A DNA stretch of 42,676 bases from Mesorhizobium sp. LSHC420B00 (GTDB taxonomy: Bacteria; Pseudomonadota; Alphaproteobacteria; Rhizobiales; Rhizobiaceae), in NCBI RefSeq assembly GCF_000503055.1, contig NZ_AYVY01000029.1:8302-50977 (forward strand), read 5' to 3'. Positions 34,389 through 42,611 of this stretch are shown piece after piece. The position numbers and the translations under genes were made by a program. Below the pieces are notes generated by a model. The model saw only the letters and a list, made by a program, of their open reading frames with translations. It did no database searches and was not told where the DNA came from. The first letter of the stretch is position 1. Every line of letters starts with the position of its first letter.

Positions 34389-36326
34389 ATGCGCCACATC
34401 ATGGCCAAGAGCCTCGCCCCGACCGATGGCGTCCGCGACTATCTGGCGGCGCAGGAACGAAAGTCGCTGCTGCGCTTCCTGACCTGCGGTTCGGTCGACG
34501 ACGGCAAGTCGACGCTGATCGGGCGCCTGCTTTCCGATACCAAGCAGATTTTCGAGGACCAGCTGGCGGCACTCGAGCGCGATTCGCGCAAGCACGGCAC
34601 CACCGGCGACGACGTCGACTTCGCGCTGCTGGTCGACGGCCTCGAGGCCGAGCGCGAGCAAGGCATTACTATCGACGTCGCTTATCGCTTCTTCGCCACG
34701 CCGAAGCGCAAGTTCATCGTCGCCGACACGCCCGGCCACGAACAGTACACGCGCAACATGGCGACGGGTGCATCGACCGCCGATCTTGCCATCGTGCTGA
34801 TCGATGCCCGCCAGGGCGTGCTGCGCCAGACAAGGCGGCATTCGATCATTGCCTCGCTACTGGGCATTCGCCACATCGTGCTCGCCGTCAACAAGATCGA
34901 TCTTGTCGGCTTCGACGAGGCGGTCTTTAAACGGATCGTCGCGGATTACGGGCAGTTCTCACGTGAACTCGGCTTCCAGACGATCGTGCCCATTCCGATG
35001 TCGGCCCGCTATGGCGACAACGTTACTGGCCGTTCCGACAGGACGGACTGGTATTCCGGCCCGACGCTGATCGAAAATCTCGAAACCGTCTCGGTCGACG
35101 AGGCCGCGGTCGAATTGCCGTTCCGGTTTCCGGTCCAATATGTGAACCGTCCCAATCTCGATTTTCGCGGTTTCGCCGGCACCATCGCCTCCGGCTCGGT
35201 TGCGCCCGGCGACGAGGTTGTCGTCGCGAAATCAGGCAAATCCTCCCGTGTCAGGCGCGTCGTTTCGCATGGCGGCGACCTTCAGCAGGCTGTCGCCGGC
35301 CAGGCCATCACGCTTGTCCTCGACGACGAGGTCGAGGTCTCGCGCGGCAATATGCTGGTGTCGCCGGCAGCGCGGCCGCAGGTCGCCGACCAGTTCGCCG
35401 CCAACATCGTGTGGTTCGACGAGCATGCGCTGCTGCCCGGCCGCTCCTACATCCTGCGCACCGAGACCGACCAGACCAGCGCCACCGTCACCGACCTGAA
35501 ATACCGGGTCAACGTCAACGACTTTGCCCATGAGGCGGCCAAGTCGCTTGAGATGAACGAAGTCGGCATCTGCAACATCTCGACGCGCTCGCCGATCGCC
35601 TTCGATCCGTTTGCCGAGAACCGCACCACCGGCGCCTTCATCCTGATCGACCGCATCACCAATGCGACGGTCGGCGCCGGCATGATCCTGCATTCGCTGC
35701 GCCGCGCCGAAAACATCCACTGGCAGTCGCTCGATGTCGGCAAACGCGCCCGCGGCGATATGAAGAACCAGCGGCCGGCGGTGTTCTGGTTCACCGGGCT
35801 TTCGGGCTCAGGCAAGTCGACCATCGCCAATCTGTTCGAAAAGAAGCTCTTCGCCACCGGGCGCCATACCTACATTCTGGACGGCGACAACGTCCGGCAC
35901 GGGCTCAACCGCGATCTCGGCTTCACCGACGCCGATCGTGTCGAAAACATTCGCCGCGTCGCCGAAGTCGCGCGCCTGATGGCCGACGCCGGGCTGATCG
36001 TCATCGTGTCGTTCATTTCGCCGTTCAGCGCAGAGCGGCGCATGGCGCGCGAATTGATGGCCGACGGCGAATTCGTCGAGGTGTTTGTCGACACACCCTT
36101 CGAAGAATGCGCCAGGCGCGATCCGAAGGGCCTTTATGCGCGGGCGTTGAACGGCGAAATCAAGAATTTCACCGGCGTCGATTCGCCGTATGAGGCGCCG
36201 GAAAAACCGGAAATCCATCTCAAGACACTCGGCAAATCGGCCGAGGAGATGGTAGAGGCCCTGGAACACTGGCTGATCGAGCGTGACATTGCCGAAGACC
36301 AATATGATAGCGGCGGCGGTATCTGA
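34389..36326 (+). CDS. cysNC: Bifunctional sulfate adenylyltransferase subunit 1 / APS kinase
   Basis: A 645-residue fusion. The first 440 residues are the CysN GTPase: GSVDDGKSTLIGRLL (P-loop), then ADTPGHEQYTRNM, then NKIDL, which drives APS formation with CysD. After a short linker, APS kinase (about residues 460-645) begins with FWFTGLSGSGKSTIA, followed by DGDNVRHGLNRDLGF and SFISPF, producing PAPS. The same arrangement occurs in rhizobial NodQ and housekeeping CysNC. GAGGGG lies 12 bases before the ATG at 34389. PAPS can serve cysteine synthesis or sulfation of polysaccharide; no sulfotransferase is visible here. Confidence 0.95.
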   Translation: MRHIMAKSLAPTDGVRDYLAAQERKSLLRFLTCGSVDDGKSTLIGRLLSDTKQIFEDQLAALERDSRKHGTTGDDVDFALLVDGLEAEREQGITIDVAYRFFATPKRKFIVADTPGHEQYTRNMATGASTADLAIVLIDARQGVLRQTRRHSIIASLLGIRHIVLAVNKIDLVGFDEAVFKRIVADYGQFSRELGFQTIVPIPMSARYGDNVTGRSDRTDWYSGPTLIENLETVSVDEAAVELPFRFPVQYVNRPNLDFRGFAGTIASGSVAPGDEVVVAKSGKSSRVRRVVSHGGDLQQAVAGQAITLVLDDEVEVSRGNMLVSPAARPQVADQFAANIVWFDEHALLPGRSYILRTETDQTSATVTDLKYRVNVNDFAHEAAKSLEMNEVGICNISTRSPIAFDPFAENRTTGAFILIDRITNATVGAGMILHSLRRAENIHWQSLDVGKRARGDMKNQRPAVFWFTGLSGSGKSTIANLFEKKLFATGRHTYILDGDNVRHGLNRDLGFTDADRVENIRRVAEVARLMADAGLIVIVSFISPFSAERRMARELMADGEFVEVFVDTPFEECARRDPKGLYARALNGEIKNFTGVDSPYEAPEKPEIHLKTLGKSAEEMVEALEHWLIERDIAEDQYDSGGGI

Positions 36327-37125
36327 CGACGAAGCGATGCTTGCCGTCTTCGAGCACCTTGCCTTGGCGGCAGGGCGCGAGGTGATGCGCGTCTTTCGTG
36401 CCGGCTGTGCGGTCGACAGCAAGTCGGATAGTTCGCCGGTGACGGAGGCAGATCGCGAGAGCGAGAAGATTATTCTTGCCGGGCTGCGCGCCGCATTTCC
36501 CGAGATTCCGTGCGTGGCCGAGGAAGAAGCTTCGGCCGGCATCATGGCACCGGATCTCGGCGACGCCTTCTTCCTGATCGATCCTCTCGACGGCACCAAG
36601 GAGTTCGTCAACCGCAGGACCGATTTCACTGTCAACATCGCGCTGGTTCGCCATGGCGTGCCGGAGATCGGGGTCGTCTTCGCGCCTTGCACCGGCCGCT
36701 TCTTTTCCGGCCGGCCGGGCAAAGCGGAAACGATCGAGATCAATGACGACTATGAGATCGTCGATCGCCAGCCGATTTCGGCAAGGGCCGGTGTGGTGCC
36801 GCTGACCGTCGTTGCCAGCCGGTCGCACAACACGCCGGAAACCGACGCTTATATCCGCGCGCTGGGCGCTGCCGAGATCGTCTCGGTCGGGTCATCGCTG
36901 AAATTCTGTCTCGTCGCCGGCGCCGAGGCAGACGTCTATCCACGCTTCGGCCGCACCATGGAATGGGACACCGCGGCGGGTGACGCGGTGCTACGCGCTG
37001 CCGGCGGCATGACGCGAACGCTGGATGGTGCGCCGCTCGCCTACGGCAAGCGCAACCAGAGCGATGACGAGGATTTCGCCAACCCGCATTTTATCGCCAG
37101 CGGCAAGGCTGCTGGATTTGGCTAG
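36304..37125 (+). CDS. cysQ: 3'(2'),5'-bisphosphate nucleotidase
   Basis: A 273-residue member of the inositol-monophosphatase superfamily that converts PAP (3'-phosphoadenosine 5'-phosphate) to AMP, recycling the by-product of PAPS use. Metal-binding motifs are VAEEEAS, then FFLIDPLDGTKEF (about residues 93-105), and MEWDTAAGDAVL near residue 218. The ATG at 36304 lies inside the cysNC end; a GTG at 36283 is also possible, so the genes overlap by about 23 bases and are surely co-transcribed. Its last 177 aligned bases recur at 39661-39837. Confidence 0.9.
   Translation: MIAAAVSDDEAMLAVFEHLALAAGREVMRVFRAGCAVDSKSDSSPVTEADRESEKIILAGLRAAFPEIPCVAEEEASAGIMAPDLGDAFFLIDPLDGTKEFVNRRTDFTVNIALVRHGVPEIGVVFAPCTGRFFSGRPGKAETIEINDDYEIVDRQPISARAGVVPLTVVASRSHNTPETDAYIRALGAAEIVSVGSSLKFCLVAGAEADVYPRFGRTMEWDTAAGDAVLRAAGGMTRTLDGAPLAYGKRNQSDDEDFANPHFIASGKAAGFG
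36936..37112 (+). repeat. Direct repeat in cysQ 3' end, copy 1
   Basis: 177 bases inside cysQ match 39661-39837 without gaps and with 14 differences (about 92% identity by eye count). Ten of the differences are synonymous, so the copies diverged while still coding. The two copies are exactly 2725 bases apart. Confidence 0.85.
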
Positions 37126-37307
37126 ACGGTGATTGCGCAGTTCCAGACCCGTACGAAAGATGCGGGTGTTGCAAGTGACTTATGCAAGCGACCTCAGATG
37201 CTGCTCGAGATCTGTAAACACAGCGGTACGATCCCCATCCAGCCGACAGTTGGGTCGGCGTGGCCGATTCGCTTCGTGTCCGGTCGATGCTGCGGGGCCT
37301 TCACACG

Positions 37308-37337
37308 GTGTATCCAAATTGCTGTATACCGATACAC
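37308..37337. promoter_or_regulatory. Operator-like inverted repeat before the antitoxin gene
   Basis: GTGTATC (37308-37314) and GATACAC (37331-37337) are exact reverse complements 16 bases apart, and TGTAT (37323-37327) pairs with ATACA (37332-37336) inside. VapB-type antitoxins commonly repress their own operon through such sites. It ends 23 bases before the antitoxin ATG. The rest of 37126-37307 shows no gene. Confidence 0.45.
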
Positions 37338-37360
37338 TTGAACGGCTATACGAGCGAGTG

Positions 37361-37654
37361 ATGGCGTTCCACATCAAAAATCCCGAGACCGACGCACTGG
37401 CCCGCCGGGTCGCCGCACTTAAGAGGACTGGTCTGACAGGGGCCGTCCATGCCGCGCTCAAGCATGAGCTTGAGCGCGAACAGGCTAGACCGTCCCCCGT
37501 AGAGATCGGCGTCAGGTTCTGCCGTGATGTGCGAGCCCGGGGCAAGCCTGATCACGGCAGGCCCGCCGACAAGGCGTTTCGCGACAGCCTGTACGAGAAT
37601 GATGATGTTCATCGACGCCTCGGCCCTGACGGCGCTGATGACCAACGAGGATGA
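37361..37654 (+). CDS. VapB-type (Rv0623-like) antitoxin
   Basis: A 97-residue protein. FHIKNPETDALARRVAALKR at the start and TGLTGAVHAALKHELERE next are typical of the Rv0623/PSK-type VapB antitoxins, whose N-terminus binds DNA and whose C-terminus blocks a PIN-domain RNase. DKAFRDSLYE is the usual end; here the frame reads through about 15 residues into the toxin region, which suggests a small mutation near the normal stop. The toxin frame that overlaps is truncated, so this antitoxin has no intact partner nearby. Confidence 0.75.
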   Translation: MAFHIKNPETDALARRVAALKRTGLTGAVHAALKHELEREQARPSPVEIGVRFCRDVRARGKPDHGRPADKAFRDSLYENDDVHRRLGPDGADDQRG

Positions 37655-37691
37655 TGCGCGCGAACTCCTGGTCGGGACCCGGCGCGGCTGA
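37602..37691 (+). pseudogene. Truncated VapC toxin (PIN domain)
   Basis: A frame of 29 codons begins MMFIDASALTALM and continues NEDDARELL before stopping. MFIDASAL is the N-terminal strand of PIN-domain RNases with the first catalytic Asp. A complete VapC has about 130 residues, so roughly 100 are missing, along with the remaining acidic residues. It overlaps the antitoxin 3' end as in intact vapBC operons. The next 61 bases separate it from the reverse-strand cyclase gene. Confidence 0.65.
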
Positions 37692-37752
37692 ACGGTGTTG
37701 AACCGGACTTTACTTGGCTGGCCACGGTCCAGATTGGATCACGTTCAAGAAC

Positions 37753-39339
37753 CTAAAATGCGGCGGGCTTGCTTCGGATGGTTAAGGCCAGGAGCGCCTC
37801 CGAAAGTCGTTTCTTCGCCCGCTCCACCCCGTTCTCGTCGATTGCCTCAACATCGAGGAACAAGTCGAGACCAGTCGTATGCTCGCTGATGACCTGAGGG
37901 CGCTGGGCGAGTTCACCCAGGAGGCCCTCGACTTCGTAGGGGACAACCTCCCGGCTGATCCCCTTCATGGCAATCGGTGCTAATGGACGCGCCCGGACAA
38001 GGTCGCGCACGAGCGCGTAAGTCTCATAGCTGAGGCAGATGCCGCCGGGCTCGGCAATCGACTGCAGCCGGGCCGCCAAGTTCGCCTCGGCTCCAATGAT
38101 CGTGTAGTCCATCCGATCATCGGAACCGAAGTTCCCAACATTGCAATAGCCCGTGTTGATGCCCATGCGAGCTCGGAAGGGCCGTTCAACTCCGCGGTCA
38201 TGCCACACCCTGTTCAACTGCTCCAGCCGACGCTGCATGTCGACAGCCATGCGCAAGCAGGCTCTCGCGTCTTCCTCGACGCCCTGCGTCTCGGGGTCTC
38301 CGAAGAACACAAGAAGCGCGTCGCCGATGAACTTGTCGACGGTGCCGCCGTGTTTGAGCGCGATCGTCGACATCTCGGTGAAGTACTCGTTGAGGAGAAG
38401 CGTCAGGTCCTCGGGCTGGAGCCGTTCCACGATCGCGGTGAAATCCTTGACGTCGGAGAAAAAGATCGTGAGCTTCTTGCGCTCGGTTGCGATGGTGACG
38501 TCCTTCTGGCCGCTGAAGATGCTTTTGTAGATTTGAGGCGAAAGGTATTTGGCGATCTTCAATGAAATCGCGGCCAGGAAGTCGTTTGCCTCGGAAAGCT
38601 CCTTGTTGATGCCCTGAATCAACGCGGACTGCCGACGCTGCAGGAGAATGAACGTCAGGCCCGCCGCCGCCGAGAAGCCGAAATATAGGAGCAGATACTT
38701 GAAGGTCAGCACGTTCGCAGCAATAGGCTGATTGACTGATATCTCCTGGATCCCTCGGACATCCCCTACCTTCCAGTCCGTCTTGGGGCTGTCCGGGTGT
38801 GAGTTATGGCAGGTCACGCAGACTTGTCCCATTACAACAGGGGCCGCGGCGCGGACCTGCCGGTCAAACAGTGAACCCGAGACCTCGATGATCGGCTCCT
38901 TCGGGTTGGCGCGCAAAGCCAAGATTGCATTCCGCTCGAACATATCGAGCTGGTGGGGCGAGCGACCTTTGAAAGGCAGATCCGAGACGAACCGATATTT
39001 GACCGAGCCGTCGTGAGCGCTGATGCGCTTGCCGAGTTCGATCGAGAGGGTTGCTGGAATAGGGATCGCGCCTGGCACGTCCCGGTAGTTGTGCGTCGCA
39101 GTCACGGCGCCGTTGGCTTGCAGCACGCGTCCCACGACGTCGCTGCCGTAGAATCCGCGCATTTCGTCGATGATGCGGCTGATTTCGCTGGCTTGCCTGC
39201 GCAGCATCCGTTCCGATAGGTCTCGGAGGTCGAGCCAGGCTGCGACGGGCAGACCGATAAGGCCGATGACCACTGCCGTCACCAGGAGCGGTCCCATGGT
39301 GCGCTGCTGACGCGCAATCTGTTCACCCAGTCCAGCCAT
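37753..39339 (-). CDS. Membrane class III adenylate cyclase with c-heme sensor domain
   Basis: A 528-residue protein. A membrane segment (about residues 18-36) is followed by a periplasmic domain of the DUF3365/Tll0287-like type with a heme-attachment motif CVTCH (Cys174, Cys177, His178). A second membrane segment (about 214-233) leads to a linker and a class III cyclase domain (about 285-470). FFSDVKDFT (Asp296) and DKFIGD (Lys336, Asp340) supply metal and purine contacts; Lys at this place favours ATP over GTP. DYTIIGAEANLAARL has the transition-state Asn and Arg. It likely makes cAMP in response to redox state or a gas bound to heme; the signal is inferred. Confidence 0.85.
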   Translation of the reverse strand: MAGLGEQIARQQRTMGPLLVTAVVIGLIGLPVAAWLDLRDLSERMLRRQASEISRIIDEMRGFYGSDVVGRVLQANGAVTATHNYRDVPGAIPIPATLSIELGKRISAHDGSVKYRFVSDLPFKGRSPHQLDMFERNAILALRANPKEPIIEVSGSLFDRQVRAAAPVVMGQVCVTCHNSHPDSPKTDWKVGDVRGIQEISVNQPIAANVLTFKYLLLYFGFSAAAGLTFILLQRRQSALIQGINKELSEANDFLAAISLKIAKYLSPQIYKSIFSGQKDVTIATERKKLTIFFSDVKDFTAIVERLQPEDLTLLLNEYFTEMSTIALKHGGTVDKFIGDALLVFFGDPETQGVEEDARACLRMAVDMQRRLEQLNRVWHDRGVERPFRARMGINTGYCNVGNFGSDDRMDYTIIGAEANLAARLQSIAEPGGICLSYETYALVRDLVRARPLAPIAMKGISREVVPYEVEGLLGELAQRPQVISEHTTGLDLFLDVEAIDENGVERAKKRLSEALLALTIRSKPAAF

Positions 39340-39656
39340 TGTGCAAGCCCCCGGCCGTCACAGTATCTGAACTATAGCTCATTCCCGGCACGGTACCAGA
39401 GTCAGTCTTCGCTCGATGAGAACACGTCAGCCCTGCAACGTCGGACCGACCTTGAGCGGTTGTTGCTAAGCCCGACCCTCACAGCAGATTTCGCATTCTG
39501 GCGCTAGACGGGCAGTGAATCAGTGAAGGGGATGTCGCAAAGTCGGTTGTGGCCCGGAATGCGCTCCGCGATAACCGCTCAGGGGTCAAAATTCACCTCT
39601 GGCAAGGTTGAGACTTCTGCGGCCGGAGAGCGCGTCGGAAAAGAAAGTGTCCCGCC
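39340..39656. other. Gene-poor spacer between the cyclase gene and the cysQ fragment
   Basis: I see no supportable gene in these 317 bases. They should include the cyclase promoter on the reverse strand near 39340-39420. Bases about 39530-39620 do not resemble the surroundings and may be remains of a mobile element, but I could not identify one. Confidence 0.3.
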
Positions 39657-39850
39657 AAACCTATCCGCGTTTCGGCCGCACTATGGAATGGGACACCGCG
39701 GCGGGTGACGCGGTGCTGCGCGCTGCCGGCGGCATGACGCGCATGCTGGATAGCGCGCCGCTCGCCTGCGGTAAGCGCAACCAGAGCGACGACGAGGATT
39801 TCGCCAATCCGCATTTCATTGCCAGCGGCAAGGCTGCCACGGCCGCTTAG
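39657..39850 (+). pseudogene. Detached cysQ 3' end (repeat copy 2)
   Basis: An open frame reads YPRFGRTMEWDTAAGDAVL and on to SGKAATAA, then TAG at 39848-39850. It matches the last 59 aligned residues of CysQ (positions 36936-37112) with three amino-acid differences, and then has its own five-base-level different ending. The match begins abruptly near 39661; the upstream bases are unrelated to cysQ. It lacks the DPLDGT metal site and cannot be functional. It marks the far border of the 2.5-kb segment. Confidence 0.8.
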
Positions 39851-40018
39851 GCACCATGATGAACTCCGATCCCATCCCGGCTCGTCGCCCGCGCAAATGA
39901 CGCTGTCGCGCATGCGACGCCTGAGTGAAGCACTTATTTTCAGCCGAACGCTCGTGGCAGGGAGTAACTATCCGGTGTGGATCGTGGCAGAGGCCCTTTC
40001 GCGTGTTAGATTGCTTGC

Positions 40019-40285
40019 ATGGAGATCGACACCGACAAGATCGACGAAGCCGTTCTGGGCCTGCTTTGGCTGACGCTGCATGAAGAGAGGCGCGCCTGGA
40101 AGGGTTTGGATTGGAACGCTCTGGATCGCTTGCACGAGAAGGGGCTGATCGCGAATCCAGCAAACAAGGCGAAGTCAGTGGTTCTGACAGATGAAGGACT
40201 GCGGCGTGCGGAGGAGCAATTCCGAGCCCTGTTCACCCGCCCGGCGCCACGAGCCATGAGCGCTGGGCGGGCGCCTAAGAAATGA
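40019..40285 (+). CDS. DUF6429 family protein
   Basis: An 88-residue protein beginning MEIDTDKIDEAVLGLLWLTLH, of the DUF6429 type as I recall it (also AWKGLDWNALDRLHEKGLI, then VVLTDEGLRRAEEQF). The middle looks like a small winged-helix or helical fold; the function is unknown. The start at 40019 fits the family N-terminus. No clear ribosome site precedes it, so translation may be leaderless or weak. Confidence 0.7.
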   Translation: MEIDTDKIDEAVLGLLWLTLHEERRAWKGLDWNALDRLHEKGLIANPANKAKSVVLTDEGLRRAEEQFRALFTRPAPRAMSAGRAPKK

Positions 40286-40598
40286 TGGCGCACATGGTTG
40301 AATTTCGATAGTGGCGGCGCGCTGACCGCAGGCGGGACGGCCAATGCTCTCGCCGTGGCGGCCAAATTCTTCTTCCGCTACTTATGCCAACGGGCGCATC
40401 CTGGCCGTCAAGGCACTAGCAGACAACACCGTAGCCGCAACCCTCAAATGTCATCGGTATTGGCGCGAAGTCCATTCGCAAGATGCTTTCTGCCGGCGAA
40501 TCAGCGCTCCCCGGGGCCGAGCTGCAGGCAGGCAGCGGGTCTGCGCCCGCTGCTGGCACATGGATGTTGGTGGGCAGACTACCACAAGGAATGTGTCA
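40286..40598. other. Spacer without a supportable gene
   Basis: Frames are open in places on the plus strand, but none has a good start or a family I recognise. The codon pattern is irregular, which suggests decayed sequence. The reverse-strand methyltransferase gene ends at 40599. Confidence 0.3.
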
Positions 40599-41147
40599 TC
40601 ATGGCTGCGGATTTCCGAAGGCAGGTTTCTCAAGAACGAGCACATGACTACCAAGAGGGGATGTGTGAGTGCTCTTAACTTGGAATCCCTCGTCGGACAG
40701 CGTTTCGATGAATTCGCCATCCGTTCCAGGCGGAACGCGGGCAACAACGTTTGAGGTGCGCCTCACAATATTGGAAAGCACCCTTCGCGCCTTGCCTGGG
40801 CCGATGTTGCGCTGCATGTGCTGATAGACGGCCAGCAGCAGGACGATATCGTATTTCGGTAGAAGGATATTGCCGAGGCGCCGGCTGCCAAGATTCAGGC
40901 GATCGAACCGGGCATGTACCGGGGAGCCGCTCAACAACATCTTTGCAGTCTCGATATGCGGCTTGGCAATGTCGATCCCATGGATCGAACTGGGTTTCAG
41001 CTTGGATATCTCATAGGCGACAACACCCATATTGCAGCCAACATCGAGAATGGATTTTCCAGCGTAGTCGACCTTTGCGGAGAATAGCCCGTCCAGTCTG
41101 TCGTCCCACGTTCCGGCAAAACCCCTTTTGAATCTTGACCACCACAA
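40599..41147 (-). CDS. Class I SAM-dependent methyltransferase
   Basis: A 182-residue methyltransferase. Motif I is SILDVGCNMGVVAYEIS (about residues 33-49), followed by IHGIDIAKPHIETAK, then YDIVLLLAVYQHM (motif IV). The C-terminal third is short. It starts at TTG 41147, with AAGGAG eight bases upstream (41156-41161 on the reverse strand), which makes this rare start convincing. Related proteins occur in polysaccharide clusters, but here the gene stands alone. The substrate is unknown. The gap 41148-41271 upstream of it is 124 bases. Confidence 0.75.
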   Translation of the reverse strand: MWWSRFKRGFAGTWDDRLDGLFSAKVDYAGKSILDVGCNMGVVAYEISKLKPSSIHGIDIAKPHIETAKMLLSGSPVHARFDRLNLGSRRLGNILLPKYDIVLLLAVYQHMQRNIGPGKARRVLSNIVRRTSNVVARVPPGTDGEFIETLSDEGFQVKSTHTSPLGSHVLVLEKPAFGNPQP

Positions 41148-41271
41148 ATCATCAGCTCCTTTGGGAAGAGCCCCCTTGAGCGCCTCCTACCACGAGAGAA
41201 TTAATGGTCGATACCCATTCAACTGGAATTGATCACATTGACGAACCAAGGCAGGGACGTGTGCGGCCGCG

Positions 41272-42102
41272 TCACAACCCCATCACCCTGAGTGCCGCCG
41301 GAACCGGATAGCGGTTGCCGTCATAGCGCAGCCGGTAGGTCCGCTTCACAGACTTGGCGGGATGGGACTTGCATTCGCCATCTTTGTCGGGGGAGGGATT
41401 GTCGGTATCCGTCCGCTCGACCGCAATGATGTCACGATAGCCGTGGTGGCGCGCCGGGCTCATCGCCAGGCTGACCTGGCTGGAATGAAACGATCCGGCG
41501 CAACTGGCATCGCCTTCGCCGCCATGGCCGGCAACCACGAGGCCGTCGAGCACCAAGCGCAGCGCATCGCTGGCGACGGCATAGAGCCGCAGGTCGGTTT
41601 CAGTGAAGGGAGTAGCCTGCGAATGGTTTGCCATTTCGACGCGCAGGCCGAAGGCGGTGACCTCAGGGGCCAGTGCATAGCGGCCGGTGTCGAATTCCAC
41701 CTTACGGATCGCGATGGCATCATCGGTCATCAGTCCAGGCTGGAGCAGGCGCTGGCGCACCCGCAGGCTCTTTCTATCGACGACCAGTAGCTCGATGTCG
41801 CCGACATGCAGGTGGTCGCTGTTAGCGCTGTCGATCAGCGGTACCGCGACCAAAAGCAGGTCATAATGAGCCGGCCAGATCTTGCAGGCCAGGCCGAATG
41901 GCGCATCGCTCTCCGGGAGCGTTGAGGCGATGCTCGTATGGGGTACAAGCGTGAACGAAGCGCCGTCGGCGCTCTTTCGGGCCTTGGGATAGGCCTGCTG
42001 CACCAGGGCGGCGGCATCGCCGCAATCGCCGGCCGCTGCCCGGGCGGGCGACAGGCTGGCGAGGGCCGCGCCGAGCAACAGGACAGGCAACACTATTCGC
42101 AT
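41272..42102 (-). CDS. Secreted hypothetical protein
   Basis: A 276-residue protein with a clean signal peptide (MRIVLPVLLLGAALASLSPA, cleavage near ARA-AAG). The mature part is beta-rich with no family I recognise. It has segments such as HVGDIELLVVDRKSLRVRQR, VTAFGLRVEMANHS and DLRLYAVASDALRLVLDG. Cys residues at the mature N-terminus and later could form disulfides. Probably periplasmic. The ATG at 42102 fits the signal peptide. It is followed on the same strand, after 124 bases, by the methyltransferase gene. Confidence 0.7.
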   Translation of the reverse strand: MRIVLPVLLLGAALASLSPARAAAGDCGDAAALVQQAYPKARKSADGASFTLVPHTSIASTLPESDAPFGLACKIWPAHYDLLLVAVPLIDSANSDHLHVGDIELLVVDRKSLRVRQRLLQPGLMTDDAIAIRKVEFDTGRYALAPEVTAFGLRVEMANHSQATPFTETDLRLYAVASDALRLVLDGLVVAGHGGEGDASCAGSFHSSQVSLAMSPARHHGYRDIIAVERTDTDNPSPDKDGECKSHPAKSVKRTYRLRYDGNRYPVPAALRVMGL

Positions 42103-42274
42103 GGAGTTCTCGCGTCGCAGGGCCGGGTTCGGCCAGGGCCCTTCTACGCGAGATTGGTGGCGCGCGCACAGGGTGTAGGGAAGTGACGGCTAGCTCCACC
42201 CGCTGCGTCAGGACCATAGGTATCCTGGAAAGTCGTAAAGTCCGAGCTCGCTTAGGAACGGTGATCATGAGAAC

Positions 42275-42296
42275 GCCGCCCGAGCGGCCAATTTTT
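42275..42296 (+). terminator. Short GC hairpin followed by a T-run
   Basis: GCCGC (42275-42279) and GCGGC (42284-42288) pair around CCGA, followed after two bases by A and five T. It looks like a small intrinsic terminator on the plus strand, but no plus-strand gene lies just upstream. The gap 42103-42611 has otherwise nothing I can name; it also contains GGACCTC (42409-42415) facing GAGGTCC (42474-42480). Confidence 0.3.
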
Positions 42297-42611
42297 GCCA
42301 ATGCTGTTCGAGCTACCTGAAAAACAGATACTGACAATGTGATCTCGATTGCCTTGTCGCGCTCCGATTAGATAAAGAAGCGCTCCGACAAGAAACCTCT
42401 ACAAAACCGGACCTCGCCGATCCGTCAAGCGCACCTTCTAGTGGTAAAAGCCTGACAGATAGTACCCACGCAAGAGGTCCGATCCGGTGGAAAACCGACC
42501 TCTCCCATGCGACGTGATCTTTCCTCTGGAGAAGAGTAGAATGCAGCCCGACTGAAACGGTCTTGGGCAGCGCATCAGGCGCTGCACGCTCAGCAGACCA
42601 GGGAGAGCGAG

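Noticed and set aside
33481..36326. Naming cysD/cysNC as nodulation genes nodP/nodQ
   Set aside because: No other nodulation genes or nod box are seen, and cysQ follows directly; a housekeeping role is the simpler reading.
36304..37125. cysQ copies as a simple recent tandem duplication
   Set aside because: Divergence of about 8% that is mostly synonymous argues for two versions that evolved apart as working genes before coming together.
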